Part shown: positions 63,931 to 64,000 of the stretch, in pieces
Layout: every line of letters begins with the position of its first letter
Numbering within the stretch: the stretch's first letter is position 1
Source: Halobacteriovoraceae bacterium
Lineage (GTDB): Bacteria; Bdellovibrionota; Bacteriovoracia; Bacteriovoracales; Bacteriovoracaceae
NCBI GenBank assembly: GCA_002713145.1
Contig: PAVS01000012.1
Location: 30,473-94,472, forward strand
Direction of reading: 5' to 3'
Length of the DNA: 64,000 nt
Translations under genes and position numbers: made by a program
The notes under the pieces: generated by a model
Told to the model about the DNA's origin: nothing
Database searches by the model: none
The model's input: the letters and a program-made list of their open reading frames with translations, nothing else

Positions 63931-64000
63931 CGCACTCACCCTTTACCGACAAGCACTTAGAACTCTCAAACGATAATTTTTGAAGCTCTTATATCCGTAA

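Larger units (their letters stand above)
55087..64000. mobile_element. Integrated mobilisable element beside tRNA-Val, incomplete in the window
   Basis: Begins at tRNA-Val and includes a large serine recombinase, replication-relaxation-like protein, type IV coupling protein, RHH, XRE and other helix-turn-helix proteins and small membrane proteins. The exact left end is somewhere between the tRNA and about 55160. The right end and any relaxase lie outside the window. Confidence 0.75.

Noticed and set aside
1..64000. CRISPR array
   Set aside because: No regularly spaced short repeats with unique spacers are seen; the only ordered repeats are the tRNA-Phe copies, 0.7-2.3 kb apart.
1..64000. Ribosomal RNA genes
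   Set aside because: No rRNA-like stretches are recognised in the window.

Overview
The window is AT-rich, densely packed bacterial chromosome with short intergenic gaps and several convergent genes whose 3' ends overlap. Gene content suggests a Gram-negative bacterium of the Bdellovibrionota, most like the Bacteriovorax/Halobacteriovorax side. It has many small lipoproteins and Sec-secreted proteins, two DsbA-like lipoproteins, SOS and queuosine genes, a eukaryote-like wax-synthase-type MBOAT protein and many predicted secreted hydrolases. The taxonomic call is an inference from gene content and base composition.

Regions. (1) 1-6330: an MBOAT protein, dinB divergent from lexA, two tiny genes downstream of lexA, a secreted protein, then a 650-base gene-poor stretch holding a ~200-bp inverted-repeat element and a sigma-54 promoter whose predicted start falls at the foot of a long RNA hairpin. 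A metzincin-like lipoprotein and uridine kinase follow. (2) 6327-24152: mainly minus-strand metabolism: penicillin-acylase family, DsbA lipoprotein, old-yellow-enzyme, proB, HD hydrolase, aconitase, glutathionyl-hydroquinone reductase, PNPOx-like and DJ-1/PfpI proteins, a secreted FNRYDIKDF-repeat protein, OmpA lipoprotein, di-heme peroxidase and SulP transporter. (3) 24385-37963: adenylate cyclase, fatty acid hydroxylase, ABC-F, a cluster of secreted hydrolase-like proteins (transglutaminase-like, a gluzincin-like protein with HNAVH, a permuted papain-fold protein), a GAF histidine kinase, an MsbA-like exporter and DUF808.

(4) 38046-44362: the most unusual region. An intact tRNA-Phe gene on the minus strand is followed by four diverged copies of its 3' end, most with a terminator. 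They split the region into small cassettes: GFA-family plus lipoprotein, ORF6N, GNAT-nucleotidyltransferase fusion, CsaA plus M23-like lipoprotein, and a second ORF6N gene. Three of the four copies carry a small hairpin whose closing base pair differs but stays paired. The layout resembles an integron cassette array but is anchored on a tRNA gene, and no recombinase is visible next to it.

(5) 44459-54942: alpha/beta hydrolase, queG, a pyruvate kinase fused to a C-terminal ferredoxin domain, a long coiled-coil protein, a second DsbA-like lipoprotein and a two-gene ABC exporter with one degenerate ATP site. (6) 55012-64000: tRNA-Val and an inserted mobile element that runs off the window. It has a large serine recombinase whose reading frame ends inside the tRNA, a replication-relaxation-like protein, a type IV coupling protein, small membrane and DNA-binding proteins and a plus-strand sigma-region-4-like regulator. 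No relaxase or mating-pair genes are visible, so the element is either mobilisable or continues past 64000.
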